Shown here piece by piece: positions 1 to 12,850 of a DNA stretch of 64,000 nucleotides. Within the stretch, counting starts at the first letter, position 1. The number at the start of each line of letters is the position of its first letter. The position numbers and the translations under genes are program-made. The stretch comes from Macrotis lagotis (lineage: Eukaryota; Chordata; Mammalia; Peramelemorphia; Peramelidae): positions 103,941,937 to 104,005,936 of the forward strand of contig NC_133665.1 of assembly GCF_037893015.1 (NCBI RefSeq), in the 5' to 3' direction. The notes below the pieces were generated by a model. It was not told where the DNA came from. It searched no databases and saw only the letters and a list, made by a program, of their open reading frames with translations.

Positions 1-615
1 CAAGGAGGAATGAAAAAAAGAAAGAAAGATTCCATACAAACCACATATAGTAGCACTTTTTGTATTGAATGAAAGGAAGTGGAGATTATATAAACTATAT
101 GTATATATATATGCATGTATGTCTATTTGTATGTGTCAGTATCTATGTAGATATTGCTATAGATCTCTGTATGTGTATATATAGTGATGCTCATAGCTCA
201 GAAGCACTTACACTTGATCTTGCTATCAAAACATTTTAGTGTCTTAGGTTTAAAGCAGATTGACAGAGGTTCTTCAAGTTGGTCAGTCTTACATTCATTT
301 ATTCTATACTTTTTATATTTCATATTGAAATTATAAAAATAACATTAATCTCCCTAATACATGGAAGTTCTACTCTAAACCCCCCCCCAAAACCCCAAAG
401 AACTAAGGTTCAGAACATCTGGAATCAAATGAAAGATCAAGAGATGAATATTTGACACCACTCTAAAGAATTCTTCATTTAGAGAATTCCCCAAGGAACA
501 ACTAAACAGATCTCTCCAGGAGAGTGTTACATGTTTGGTTTAAAATTAGTGAAGATTTTACCTAGAGGCTGGAGGGTAAAATATCTAATGAATCGAGGTA
601 TTCTAGTTTAATTTT

Positions 616-766
616 TTTTTTAGGTTTTTTTGCAAAGCAGTAGGGTTAAGTGGCTTGCCCAAGGCCACACAGCTAGGTAATTATTAAGTGTCCGGGGCTG
701 GATTTGAACTCAGGTCCTCCTGACTCCAGGGCCGGTGCTCTATCCACTGCACCACCTAGACACCCC
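616..766 (-). repeat. tRNA-derived SINE
   Basis: Antisense copy of the window's main SINE: oligo-T start, then the reverse of the B box (GATTTGAACTC) and A box (CACTGCACCACC). It is flanked by a 14-bp target duplication TCTAGTTTAATTTT at 602-615 and 767-780. Confidence 0.9.
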
Positions 767-797
767 TCTAGTTTAATTTTGAAGAGTACTGGACTCA

Positions 798-957
798 AGG
801 GGTGGCTAGGTGGCATAGTGGATAAAGCACCGGCCCTGGAGTCAGGAGTACCTGAGTTCAAATCCAGTCCCAGACATTTAATAATTACCTAGCTCTGTGG
901 CCTTGGGCAAGCCACTTGACCCCATTTGCCTTGCAAAAAAACTAAAAGAAAAAAAAA
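798..957 (+). repeat. tRNA-derived SINE
   Basis: Sense copy with A box TGGCATAGTGG, B box GAGTTCAAATCC and an A-rich tail. It is flanked by a 15-bp duplication AGAGTACTGGACTCA at 783-797 and 958-972. It lies head-to-head with the copy at 616-766. Confidence 0.9.
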
Positions 958-1896
958 AGAGTACTGGACTCAGTGTCTGTCAGAGGACCTATATTCAACT
1001 TGATTGTATTATCTGTGTGACATTGAGCAAATCACTCAACAATTCTGAACCTCAGTTTCTTCCTAAGTAAAATGATTGTCTAGGACTAGACAAACTCCAA
1101 GATCCCTTCAGCTCCAAATTCTGTAATCCTGTGAACTATTTGGAATTGGGGGGAAAGGGTCTCTGAAGTGATTTATGAGTATCATGTGGAAATGATACCT
1201 TTTCATTTAAGATCCCTATTAAAATAAAATGCAATTACCTTTTTGATCAGCTAGAGTCATTCCTAGACTCTGTAGGGATTAGAAATATAATTCCAGAATG
1301 TCAGAGCTTGGGAGGGACCTCAGACTTCACCCAGTCTGAACTATATTTGAGCAAGAATCCTCTGCTCATATGATTTGCAACAAATGGCCATCCAGCCTTT
1401 GCTTGGAATCTTTCAAGGAAGGAAGCTCACTGAATCACAACCCAGTTCATTACACTTTGGAATCCCAGCAACTCTTTTCCTTATGATAAGAAGTCTGCCT
1501 CCCTGAAATTTATTCCAACAATTGCTCCTACTTCTTCCTTATAGAGCCATGTGAATGAGTATAATCTCCCTTCCTCGTGGAAGTCTTTTAGATCATAGCC
1601 CAGCTAAGTCTTGACTTCTCTAGGTTAAACTACTTTCTTCATTTAAATGGCATGTCTCCAGGTACCTCCTGGCCCAAGTTACTCACCTCTAGAAATGCTC
1701 CAGTTGATCAACATCCTTTCTAAAATATGGTCCCCAGAACTTCAAGGCATCATCTAACTAGGTTGCAGAGGACAAAAGGACTATATCACCTTTTTCACTC
1801 TGAAGACTATACTTCTGTTAATGTAATCTAAGATTGCATTAGAATATGCTTAGCGTAGAGCCTGGGCTAAACTAGGTGCTTAATAAATATTTATTG

Positions 1897-2049
1897 CAGG
1901 GCAGCTAAGTAGTGCAGTAGATAGAGCACTGGTCCTGGAGTCAGGAGGATCTGAGTTCAAATCTGCCCTCAGACACTTAATAATTACCTACCTGTGTGGC
2001 CTTGGGCAAGCCACTTAACCCCATTTGCCTTGCAAAAACCTAAAAATAA
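1897..2049 (+). repeat. tRNA-derived SINE
   Basis: Sense copy ending in a TAAAAATAAA tail, flanked by the 12-bp duplication AAATATTTATTG at 1885-1896 and 2050-2061. The target is an older L2-like tail ending in TTAATAAATATTTATTG. Confidence 0.88.
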
Positions 2050-2386
2050 AAATATTTATTGATTTGCTTAATGGATTTGGAATGGGAAGCTGGGAAGTAC
2101 TCTTTAAAGAGGGCAAGCCTAATGAAGGCTACGAATATTTCCAAATCAAAGACAGTACTCTCTTCATCTTTTTGCCAAAGTCAGTTCTTCTTAACCCCTG
2201 AAAAAATGACTTTCTAGTCCAATTTGAAATATCTCAGGGATGAAAACTTCATAAACACTAGATTAATTTTATTTTGCATGTTGAAGTCAAGCTAAGTCAA
2301 CAACCAGTTTATTAAGGGCTTACTATGCTTATTGTAAAAATAATAGCATGAATAAAGACTGCCATTGCCCTCAAGAAGTTTACATT

Positions 2387-2961
2387 CTATTGGAAATTCA
2401 GTAAATGTCCTTCAATTGGGGAATGACTTAGCAAGCTGTGGTATATGTATGTCATGGAACACTATTGTTCTATTAGAAACCAGGAGGGACGGGATTTCAG
2501 GGAAACCTGGAGGGATTTGCATGAATTGATGCTGAGTGAGATGAGCAGAACCAGAAAAACACTGTACACCCTAACAGAAACATGGGAGTGACGTTCAACC
2601 TTGAAGGACTTGCTCATTCCATCAGTGCAACAATCGGGAACAATTTTGGGCTGTCTGCAAAGGAGAGTGCCATCTGTATCCAGATAAGGAGCTGTGGAGT
2701 TTGAACAAAGTGCAAGGATATTCCCCTTAATTTAGGAAAAAAAAAAAAGATATCTTATTGTCTGATCTTGTTACCTCTTAGACTTCTCTTCTCTTTAAGG
2801 ATATGATTTCTCTCTCATCACACCCAATTTGGATCAAGGTACAACATGGAAACAAAGTAAAGACTGACAGAGTGCTTTCTGTGGGGGGGGGGGAAGCAAG
2901 ATTGGGGGAAAATGTAAAACTCAAATAATATCTTTAATAAAAATAAATTTAAATTAAAAAA
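2387..2961 (+). mobile_element. 5'-truncated L1 3' end
   Basis: Matches the end of marsupial L1: CCTTCAATTGGGGAATG, GAGATGAGCAGAACCAG, then a 3' UTR with AGACTGACAGAG, a G-run and an A-rich tail. It is flanked by a 14-bp duplication AAGAAGTTTACATT at 2373-2386 and 2962-2975, showing a single truncated insertion. Confidence 0.85.
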
Positions 2962-3159
2962 AAGAAGTTTACATTATAATAGGAGAGGATAACACATAAA
3001 AAGAAACTGAAAAGGGGAGATGAGGTTGGGCCTTTCCTCAAAATGGAAATTTAGGGAATAATTTCCCAACAGAAGAAAGATACCATAGGTCTAGAGGAGA
3101 AGGTAGCAATGTTTAAACTAAGCTATAAAGAAAGGAGATCTACAGAGCTATGTAGATCT

Positions 3160-3252
3160 ATATATATATTCTATTTTATATATATATATATATTTTATAT
3201 ATATATATACATTCTATATATATATTCTATATATGTATAGATCTATATATTC

Positions 3253-3290
<38 letters not shown>
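3160..3290. repeat. (TA)n microsatellite
   Basis: Interrupted TA/TATATATTC runs over about 130 bp, ending in a pure TA run of about 35 bp. Confidence 0.9.
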
Positions 3291-3292
<2 letters not shown>

Positions 3293-3800
3293 TCAAATAC
3301 CCATTCTCTGAAAATTAAGTTCAGAATAAAAATAAAATTAATTTTTGTAAAAAGTGGTGGGGATGATGGGTGGTGTGATACTACTGTTTTTAAGGAGTTG
3401 AATTTATGTGAAGACATTCAGCAACCAGAACAAGGAAAAGCAGAGACTGTGGGGTAAAGATCAGCAAAAGAGAGAATAGAATGTGCTTGTTACAAATCAC
3501 CTGAGCACAAAGAAAAAATGAATGAGGGATTTGGAAACAAATAAAAAATCGCTAAGATCACTAAAATTCTAGAAGTATTGAGTTGAAAAGGACCATAGAT
3601 GACATTTCTTTTTAAAAAACCCAACAAATTCCACTTTGGACAAATTCCATTGACATACAGTTCATAGGAATATAGATTTAGATAAAAAGCCCTCAAGTCC
3701 AACTATCTCACTTTATAGATGAGGAAGTCCAGAGAGGTTAAACTTGTCCAGAGTCACACAGCTAGTATGAGACAAAGGTGAAATTTGAACTCCAGTCTCT

Positions 3801-3942
3801 TTTTTTTTCAAGGCAAATGGGGTTAAGTGGCTTGCCCAAGGCCACAGGGCTAGGTAATTATTAAGTGTCTGAGGTCAGATTTGAACCCAGGTACTCCTAA
3901 CTCCAAGACCAGTGCTCTATTCACTGAGCCACCTAGCTGCCC
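3801..3942 (-). repeat. tRNA-derived SINE
   Basis: Antisense copy flanked by the 11-bp duplication CTCCAGTCTCT at 3790-3800 and 3943-3953. It is inserted in an older MIR-like antisense fragment (about 3700-3790). Confidence 0.88.
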
Positions 3943-4001
3943 CTCCAGTCTCTCTACCTTTCATGAAGTGAAATTTTCACTGTTCCTGCCACACATTGGA
4001 G

Positions 4002-4258
4002 GAGCAACAGGTGGTGCAGTAGTAGAATGCCAGGCTTGGAGTCAGGAATATCTGAGTTCAAATCCAACCTCAGACACTAGTACACTAGTTGTGTGATCCT
4101 GGGCAAATCACTAAACCTTCTTTGCCTTGGCTTCCTCATCTGTCAAATGATTTGGAGAAGGAAATGGCAAACTATCTAGTATCTTTGCCATGAAAACCCC
4201 AAATGGGGGAGAAAGAGTTGCACATGACTGAAAAATGATCAAATAACAACAAAACACA
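4002..4258 (+). repeat. MAR-like CORE-SINE
   Basis: tRNA-like head (GTGGTGCAGTAG, GAGTTCAAATCC) followed by the body GGAGAAGGAAATGGCAAAC, TATCTTTGCCATGAAAACCCC and a tail AATAACAACAAAACA, the layout of marsupial MAR-type CORE-SINEs. Confidence 0.8.
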
Positions 4259-4971
4259 GTGGTCCTGGTTCTGTCCTCTGGAGCCAAGTAGAAGTCCAAC
4301 CTCGCTGATGATTGACATCTCAGAAAGTCTTTACATTTGCCTAACCTAAATCTCCCACTTAGCAGCTCAAATTCCACTTCTTTGGTTCCATTTGTGGTAA
4401 AATGGAATCTCTCTTTGCAGTCATGTGTAGAAGAATTTCTCAAGGATAATACTTCTTTTCCTTTTCATAGAGTCTACCTGCTGTTTCCACAATTCAGCTC
4501 AGATTCGATTGGGTGAAAACTTGAGGTGGATATTTCAGCAGCCAAGCTCTTCCAGTCTTTGGCCAGATACAAAGCTCCACTTGATTGCATCTGACCTGTA
4601 AGGCAACATTTCTCTGATTTCTGGGCTGTTTCCCTATGTTCTTGTAAACAGCTTTTCAAATTTTCTTTATCCTCAATCTGTCAGACATCCTGCTTCAAAT
4701 GGTACACTTTTGAAAGGGCAGTGATAAGAAATGAATGATTAGCACTTTGAGCTGAATGGGACAAGAATAAGAATACCTCAGAAATTACCCAGCCTTCCTC
4801 CCTTCTCTTCTTACTCTATTTCTAGCACCTCTCCTCAATGCCCTTCATCCTTCTGTATCCATCTTTTTCCTACCTCTTCCTCTCTTCAATAAAAATAAGG
4901 AGGTCATATCAGATGCTCTCTTAGGTCCATTCCCATTCAATGCTAGGATAGGACCTAAGGCTAAATGTTTA

Positions 4972-5116
4972 TTTTTTTTTTAATTTAAGGCAAGAGAGTT
5001 AAGTGACTTGCCCAATGTCACAGCTAGCAATTATTAAGTGTCTGAGGCTGGATTTGAACTCAGGTCCTCCTGACTCCAGGACCGGTGTTCTATCCACTGT
5101 GTCACCTAGCTGCCCT
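4972..5116 (-). repeat. tRNA-derived SINE
   Basis: Antisense copy with an oligo-T head, reversed B box (GGATTTGAACTC) and reversed A box ending GTCACCTAGCTGCCC. Confidence 0.85.
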
Positions 5117-6131
5117 AAATCTAATCTCATTTTACATAATGAATAAATGCACCAATGAAAAGCCAATTATCAAGCTTGCTCATTATGTAAGCCACTAGAG
5201 GATACAGAGAAAAAATCAAGATAGTTCCTGCCTTCAAGGAAGTAGACAGAGAAAAGTGTTTTGATCTTGGAAGCCACAGAAATGGTGACTGGAGCCTCAA
5301 CAGGGAAATGAATCCTTTTCTGAAAGAGCGGTTTGATAATGTTGATTTGATTACAAAGTTCAGAAATGGAAATGGAAAGCAGGGGAGGAGGAGGCTGGAT
5401 CAGTAAGCTGTCTTGGTCCTAAGATAGCCAGAGTATCAGTTTCCCCCGGCTGAGGCTGACTAGTTATGGTGATGGTTCACCCCACAGGAGTCCAGAGCCC
5501 CAAGATAGAGTTGGAGGTGGGGGCTTGAGCACTAGAGGAGTTAGAAAGTGAATCCAGAGAGCCCAAAGTACTCAAGACCCCTCTGATTCCAAATAAGGGT
5601 ACCTGCTACACTAATTCCTCTGGGAGAATTCAAGGTCGGCTAGTCTGGTCAGGGGTGACATCTTGAAAGAAAATTATAGAAGCTTACCTTCAACCACAAC
5701 TGACAACCAAGAAACCTGGAGGAGCAAGGGGGCAAATAGCTGGGGGGAAAAGGGGGAGAAAGGCAGGATAGAGAAGGAAAAGGAAGCCACCCGTGGCTTA
5801 GAAGGAGGTAGAATTCTAGGTTAGGAACAGAATGTGAGCTTTGTCTCCTAAAGGACTAGGGACAGAAGTCTATTGAAAAAACGTGCAGCCACACCTCCAT
5901 CAGACCAGACAGGAGGACTCCACCCAGCCCACCACATCCTGGTGCCCGAGGGAGTCTCTGGAGCAGGAGGAACAAGACAGATCTGGGGGCTCCTCCCACT
6001 CAAACACAGCCTGGACTTCACTGGAGCAGCCTGCCCAGCAGATGGGGTAGGGAGTTACCTGCCCCAGAGAATTCAAGAAGCCCCAGGACTCATCAAACCT
6101 ACCACAATTCTACCTTTCTTTCCTCTATTAA

Positions 6132-6270
6132 AGGCACCTCAGTGGCTCAGTGGAGCCAGAAAGACCAGAGGTCAAATACAGCCTCAGACTTTTAATAGCT
6201 GTGTGACCTTGGGCAAGTCACTTAACTTCTGTTTGCCTCAGTTTCTTCAACTGTAAAATAATAATAGTTC
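6132..6270 (+). repeat. SINE, diverged
   Basis: Sense SINE-like unit: GGCTCAGTGGAGCCAGAAAG, GGTCAAATACAGCCTCAGAC, GTGTGACCTTGGGCAAGTCAC, then CAGTTTCTTCAACTGTAAAAT. A CORE/MIR-like relative of the main SINE. Confidence 0.7.
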
Positions 6271-7708
6271 TATTTGTGGTAAAATGGAATCCTTCCTTGC
6301 AGGACTGTTCTGAAGATCAAATAAGATAATATTTGTAAAGTACTATATAAATGTTTATTCTCTTTCTCCTTCACATCATCCTCATCACCATCATTATTAT
6401 TAAATAGCATGATATACTTGAAGTCAGGAAAATCTGAGTTCAAATACTCCCTCTGATACTTACTAATTACATTTCCATGGAAAAGTCAAATCACCATTCT
6501 GAGCCTTATGTTCTTGATATATAAAATAACAATGATAATGACATTGATACTGATGATGCCTGTGAAGCAGGACTTCTGATAGATTGAGAATAAGGATAAT
6601 TGGAAAAGCCATGACCTTCATTTTGTGAGGATCAGTCGCCATTCATTCTCCAAGCATGGAAGAGCTTGTCCTGGAGATTGAAATAAAGGCAAAACTATGT
6701 CCTAGTAAATAATTACATACTCAAAGGAGATAGTGTAGATAAAGCATTTTGCAAACTTTTAAGTTCTATATAGATGTTGATACTATTGATGGTTATAATT
6801 AATAATGATAGATCACACTTATATATCACTTTCTTTTTGGGCCACATTGCAAAGATGGATAAGGAACATTTTATTATCTTTATCTGACATTTGAGAAAAC
6901 ATTGCTATTGGTACTATTTGTCCTTTATCTTAGAAAAGGATTAGTGACATCACAGGGTGATGATATGACTCTGTATGAATTGGGTTTAGGTGAGGAAGAA
7001 AGTCATTAGCCTCATTTTATCTTACAGAGTCATCGCAAGTCCAATGGCAGGTTCAAAAATCAGAACAACTAGTGCTGCCTGGATTGCAATGGATGCCCTT
7101 GGCATCTTCATGTCTGACCAAGCTTTCAACACTCCACAATTCCTTTTACAGTTGCCTACATGACTGTTGGCTGTTCTCATTCACCCATTCTAGCAGAAGA
7201 AACCTTCCCATACTTGACACGCTCTTAATTCACCAATGGGTTTGAGGCCCGTTTCTTACTCTTTCCAAATACAAGAAATACCATGTATCTTCTATATCTA
7301 GGATAAAGTCTTTGACAAGCCCAGAAAAATAGAGCAATTGTAAATTATGTTGGAGGAATCCAAGTGGACCATAGTCGTATACCAAATTATATTTAACTTA
7401 TACTAAACCAACTCAACTATTCTAGAATGACATCTGATAGAAGTCTGGGGGAGATGGGAACATTTCTATAGGTGGTTAGGTCCTATTATTCAGTTAGTTA
7501 ATGTATGCTAACTAATTGAATGAAGAATATTTGACCTTTGAGTCATTCACAGTATGTTCATGATATTTTGCTGCCCAGGATACTTTGGTCGCGGCCTAAG
7601 TACAGAAATGAAATGACCTGAAGTCCTTTGATACTTATAAATGAATCCTTCCTTATCCCACTCCACTCCCTAAAAGAATGTAAACTCCTTAAAGGTGGGG
7701 GATAGGAA

Positions 7709-7940
7709 CAAGTATTTATTAAGTGCCTACTGTATACTGGGTGCTTTACAATTAGGACCTTATTTGACCCTCACAGCAACCTTGGGAAGTAGGTAATGTT
7801 ATTATCCCCATTTTATAAGTCTAGGAAACTTGAGGCATACAAAGGTGAAGTGACTTGCCCAGGATCACACAACTAGTAAGTGTCTGAGACCAGATTTGAA
7901 CTCAAATCTTTGTAACTTTACTGTACCACCTTAAAGTCCA
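7709..7940 (-). repeat. MIR-like CORE-SINE
   Basis: Antisense MIR layout: AAGTGCCTACTGTATACTGG, CTCACAGCAACC, ATTATCCCCATTTTATAAG, GTGACTTGCCCAGGATCACAC, then GATTTGAACTC. Confidence 0.75.
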
Positions 7941-9883
7941 CAATTGTTTCCTATTTATCTTTATATTCTTAGCTCATCATAGTTCCTTAAGCTTAACAAA
8001 TGCCCATGAAACCTTGCCAAAGGAGTATCTAGCCTAAAGAAGACTTGGGAGGTTGGGGATGGGGAGTGTTAACCAAGTTTTTACTGAACCATCTCTAACG
8101 TGGTCATGACAAAGCAGATCAGAGATATATGCCAGTAAATTATATAGGGGTTGATTAAATAACTTTCTTTTCAAGGAACCAATTTGCAAATCTTGGGATT
8201 ATTCCATTTCTTGGAGCTCAACCTTGCTGTTGTGAAGCCAGATATTTTATATAGGTGGATCAGAGATCAGATTTGGGGCTTGAATGATCTTTCCAGGACA
8301 AGCCCACCATGCAGGACATTGGGGGAACCACTGGGTGCATTGTATAATTCTGGGCTGTACAATACAAAACAGATTAGGCAGCTACACTTAACACATACAA
8401 GCACAATTCAGGGCAGGACCTATCATGATTGATAGATGACCTCTCTTATTTTGTTTTCACTGTTTACCCAGGCTCAGAGCTTGCCTGTGAAAGAGAGCTC
8501 TAGAAATTAAGTTATTACTATTAACTTCATTATAGATATCATATTAATCAATGTAAAACCATAACTTTTGAAAGGAGATACATAATAGCTGTGCCAAAGT
8601 ATTTGAAGGGCTGTTCTGCTTGGCTTCACAGGAAAGTAAAAGGGGGAAAAAAAGCTAGAAATATTGAGGGATAAGGAGGAGGAAAAGGATGGAGGGAGGA
8701 AAAGAGAGGTCAACTTCTATTTCATAGAAGGAACTTTCAGCAATGAGAGCTATCCAAAAGGGAAGGGCTGCCTCCAGAGGTGGTCAATTCCCTGTCTTAC
8801 TGGAGTTTTCCAAATAGAAGCAAGATAACAAGTTGTCAGGGATGCTATGGAGGAAATTCTGAGGTGTATGATCTGAAGTCCCCTCTAGTGCCCAGATTTT
8901 CTGAGTAAGAATACCATTATCCTGAAGCAAAGAAGGTCTGGACATGCAAGGGCACCTCCTTCTGTATACATGGAGGGCAAACCCATGGATGGGGCGATGT
9001 GGGGTGATTGGATTTGTAGGTGGTCCAGTACATCTTGACTTCAGTTTCCTCCCCTGTAAAATGAGGATAATCTCCACCCTCTTTTCCTCACAGGGCTGTT
9101 GTGAGGATCAGTAGAAGACTCTGGATTTGCACAGTAAAAAGTGTGAAGGAGGAATTGTTCTATAGAGGGATTTATAAGAAGGAGAATTTGACCCTCCTGA
9201 ACCCATTGCTTCACACCCCAAAGATTGACACTATCTGGGATGAATAAATGCTGGTGGGATGGGGAATATCCTGGTAAGGGAAAGGGGAGGCCAAATATAG
9301 CTGCTGCCTCCATCTCAGACTATAGATCAGATTAGATAAGGCTCTGATTGAAATGTAGCTTCCTGTCTGACATTTGCACAAGATAAAGCTGTGGGCAGAA
9401 GTAAGGTCCCTGAGCCTTCTGTAAACAAGTCAGAGCAAGATAGCAGCCTTGGGGATCAGCCAGCCCAGCCTTGCTCCAGCACATGCTGAAACCCATTCTG
9501 GGATGTTCTATCAGTCCAACAGGGACATTCAGATCTACCTGTCCCAGCCTGGGAGCCTCACCTAGAGCCTACCTTCCTAGCCCTATAATGATTCCTGGCT
9601 AGGGCTGCCTTCCCTTCTCTCTTTTGTGGCTGGGGTTTCCTCATTTGTAACATGGGGGATAATGATTCTTAGTTCCAAAATGCTCTCCAGAATGATTGGA
9701 TCAGTTCACAATTCCACCAAAGAGCATTGAAAAGAACAAAAAGCACCAATTAAATACAAAGGCTTATTAATGACCATTATTTCTGTTTCTGGTTCAGACT
9801 GGAGACTGGAAGGCAGAGGGAGGAGGACACTATGATTAAACAGTGCAGCTTGGCTGAACAAATAAGCCCTCTGAGGGACAGAG

Positions 9884-10232
9884 ATAGGAAGGAGAAGAGA
9901 AGAGGAAAGAAGAAAGTAGAAGGTAAGGAGAAGAGAGAAAGTACATGAGGAATCAAGGGAGGGAAGGAGAGAGAATCAAAGAGGGGAAAAGAGAAGAGGG
10001 GAAAGAAAAAAAATGAGCAAGAGAAGTGAAAAAAGTTGAAAGAAAAGTAGAAAAGAAAAAGAAGAGATGCTGAGGAGGGAAGAGAAGGAAAAGAAGGGTG
10101 GGAGAGAAGAGAGTAAGGGAGGAAAAGAAAACAAAACAGAGAAAAAAGTAGAGGGAGGGAGAGAGAGAAAAAGAAAGAAGAGTGTAAAAGGGTTAGTGAG
10201 AGGAAAAAACAGAGAGTTGAGAAAGGGAGTCA
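9884..10232 (+). repeat. Long polypurine (GA-rich) tract
   Basis: About 350 bp almost free of pyrimidines on the plus strand, made of irregular GAAA, GGAGA and GAGGGA units. Frames across it are low-complexity Lys/Arg/Glu or Phe/Ser/Leu and are not genes. Confidence 0.85.
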
Positions 10233-10642
10233 GACCCAAAGAGTTATAGAGGAGATAATAATCAGAAGCACCTACCTCTCAGGGTCTTCAGGAGGCTTAA
10301 ATGAGATATGTAGAGTTCATTCCAAACTTTAAAATACATGATGACATTGATGTTGAGGAGGAAGAGAAGAAAGCTAAAAGAGCAATGACCTGAAGAACAT
10401 TAGTTCCTAAGTCAAAGGGGGTAAACTGGAGTTAAGGGAAAGGAGGCAGGTTTAGTAGTCCTGGAATAGTAAGGTAAACAGGGTTATCTAGTCATTCATA
10501 TTTGTCCTCTCATCTTAGCCCTGCTTCATTGACTAATGGTTTTCCTAATATAAACATTCTTTTTTTTCTCTGAGAATTTGCAAGAAAAGAATATGGTGTG
10601 TGTGTATATGTCTGTATTTAGCTCTGAGCCCCCCAAAAGCCT

Positions 10643-10738
10643 CATTATCTGTCTCTGTGTCTCTCTGTGCCTCTGTGTCTCTTTGTCTCTCTCTGTCTCT
10701 CTGTCTCTCTCTCTCTCTCTGTCTTTGTGTGTCTGTAG
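10643..10738 (+). repeat. (CT)n/(TGTCTC)n simple repeat
   Basis: Runs of CTCTGTCTCT and a pure CT core; the overlapping open frames are repeat artefacts. Confidence 0.9.
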
Positions 10739-11726
10739 ATGTATCTTTCTTGAATGTTCCTTCTCAATGTCTATTCCCAATTGCATTCTCAATAAGTGTA
10801 CCTATATTACCAATTACCTGTGCTTTACACTTTTTATGAGGACAAAGGAAATATTTAAAACAAAGAGGAAATACCCAGAGAAAAAAAAGTATCAGGTTAC
10901 ATGAAGGAATCCAAGAGAAAGAAAGAAATAAGGAAATACTACATAGGAATCTATGGAGAGGAGGTGTTTCCCCAGCAATATATCTGTCCTGAAATTCTTT
11001 ATGTCACAACCTCAACCCAGAGTTCTGGCCACCTTTCTGTGGTAGTGGTCTCCACTAGAACTTCTCCCAGCTCCATGAAGCTTCCCGAAGTCCTCCCCCC
11101 ATTTCTCCAAGTGCATGCATCAACTCCAGCTGGCCAGCCTGGACTCTCTTCAAACTGACTGATTCTTGAACCAATTGGCTATCCTTTAAGGTAAGGGCAT
11201 GAACTTAATCATTCATTTCTTAGGAAATAGCCAAACTTCCATTCACTCAAGGAACTTGTTCACACTTCATAAAGACCAGATTTTTACAGTTAATTTGACA
11301 TTTTGGTATTAGTTTTTTTATTTCTGTACTTAGATCCTGAATTTCTTGGTCTGGGGGGATTCCTACTCAATTCTCATATACATATATATATATATGAAAC
11401 AGGGGTTACTAAGGGAGTATCCTGAACAGTGAGGTAAAGATAGTTTTAAGACTATTGACTACCCCCCTTCAAGGACATGCCACTGACTCTGTGGTTTTCC
11501 TTAGGAAGACAGTATATCATAAAATAAGACCAGCCCCTTCTCCAGGAAGAAAACCTATCCCAAGGCTATTTCACCAAACATACTTCTTATTCGATGTAAT
11601 ACAGTGAAAAAAAAAACTCGCTGGTCTTAATCATCAATCAATCAATAAACAATGATTCAGTACTCACTAAGTTCCAGGCATGTGATAGGTGTGGAAAATA
11701 GAAACACATTAAGAAACATCACAAGG

Positions 11727-11875
11727 GGGCGGCTAGGTGGCGCAGTCGATCAGGAGTACCTAAGTTCAAATCCGGCCTCAGACACTTAATAATTACCTAG
11801 CCGTGTAGCCTTGGGCAAGCCAACCCCATTGCCTTGAAAAATCTAAAAAAAAAAAAAAAAAAGAAAAAAAAGAAA
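11727..11875 (+). repeat. tRNA-derived SINE with internal deletion
   Basis: Sense copy flanked by a 16-bp duplication AAGAAACATCACAAGG at 11711-11726 and 11876-11891. It lacks the approximately 20-base segment between the A box (GGCGCAGTCGATC) and AGGAGTACC present in other copies, and has a long A-rich tail. Confidence 0.88.
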
Positions 11876-12129
11876 AAGAAACATCACAAGGAGCCTAAAG
11901 TCAGAAAATCAAATTCCATCTCTGCTATTTAGCACCTTGGCCAACTCCTCTTCCCCGTTTGTACCTCAATTTCTTCATCATTAAGAGTGACTTGAAATAA
12001 TTGATCTCTTACACATGATAGGCATTTAATTAATATTTGATGAACGAATAAGAGAGCTCTACCCTGGAGCCTCTTCTCTTCTCTTTCTACACTCTTTTTG
12101 ATAACATCATTATCTCTATTAAAAAAAAA

Positions 12130-12850
12130 TCATCTATCTGGCTCCGGTCTTCCATAACCTATTAGACTTGTCCTGTAGACATCTCCTACTCAATATATCC
12201 AAAACAGAGTTCATTATGTTTCATTATCTTTCCCCCAAGACCTATTCCTCCTCACAACTTCCCTATTTCTGTTGAGGACAACACTATCCTTCTGATTTCC
12301 TATATCTCCATGTTGTCCTCAGATCTTCACTCTCTGGCACTCCCCAGGTCTGCTCAGTCGTCAACTCTTGTCATCTCCACCTCCTCAGTTTCTCTGAAAT
12401 CCATTTCCTTCTCTTTACCTATGTAATTATCAGCCCAGTTCAACCCTTCAACACCTTTCACCTAGATTATTGCCACAATCGCTTCTTTGGTTGTCCTGCC
12501 TTGTTCACTCCAATCTAGCCTCTATTCAGTCAACAAACTTTTCTTCCTGGTTTTCTAACCAGGTCACTCATTGAACTCCAGTGACTTTCTATCACTGCTA
12601 GGATCAAATAAAAACTCTTCTACTTTATTTAAAGCACTTCACAACTTGATTCCAACCCATCTTTCCAGTTTTATTAAATATTTCTCCTCTTCACATTCCC
12701 CATGATCTTACCCCACTGGTCTCTTTACTATTTCTCATACATGATACTCCATCTCCCTTCTCCATGCTTTTGCATTAGCTGTCCCTCTTGCCAGGCGATT
12801 CTCCCTTCACATCTTTGCTTCTTAACATCCTTAGCACCTATATTAAGGGT
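12130..12850 (+). mobile_element. L2 LINE fragment
   Basis: Sense-oriented sequence of the L2 ORF2 C-terminal region and 3' part: CCAAAACAGAGTTCATTATG, TTTCCCCCAAGACC, CTAGATTATTGCCACAATCG, CATGCTTTTGCATTAGCTGT. Frames are broken. Confidence 0.65.

Noticed and set aside
673..892. Matching short frames on both strands with near-identical peptides
   Set aside because: Both are SINE sequence in opposite orientation.
798..957. Functional tRNA gene from the A and B boxes
   Set aside because: The boxes belong to the tRNA-derived SINE head; no cloverleaf with anticodon stem is kept.
10526..10904. Ser/Leu- and Arg/Glu-rich open frames
   Set aside because: Low-complexity CT repeat; no start context or homology.
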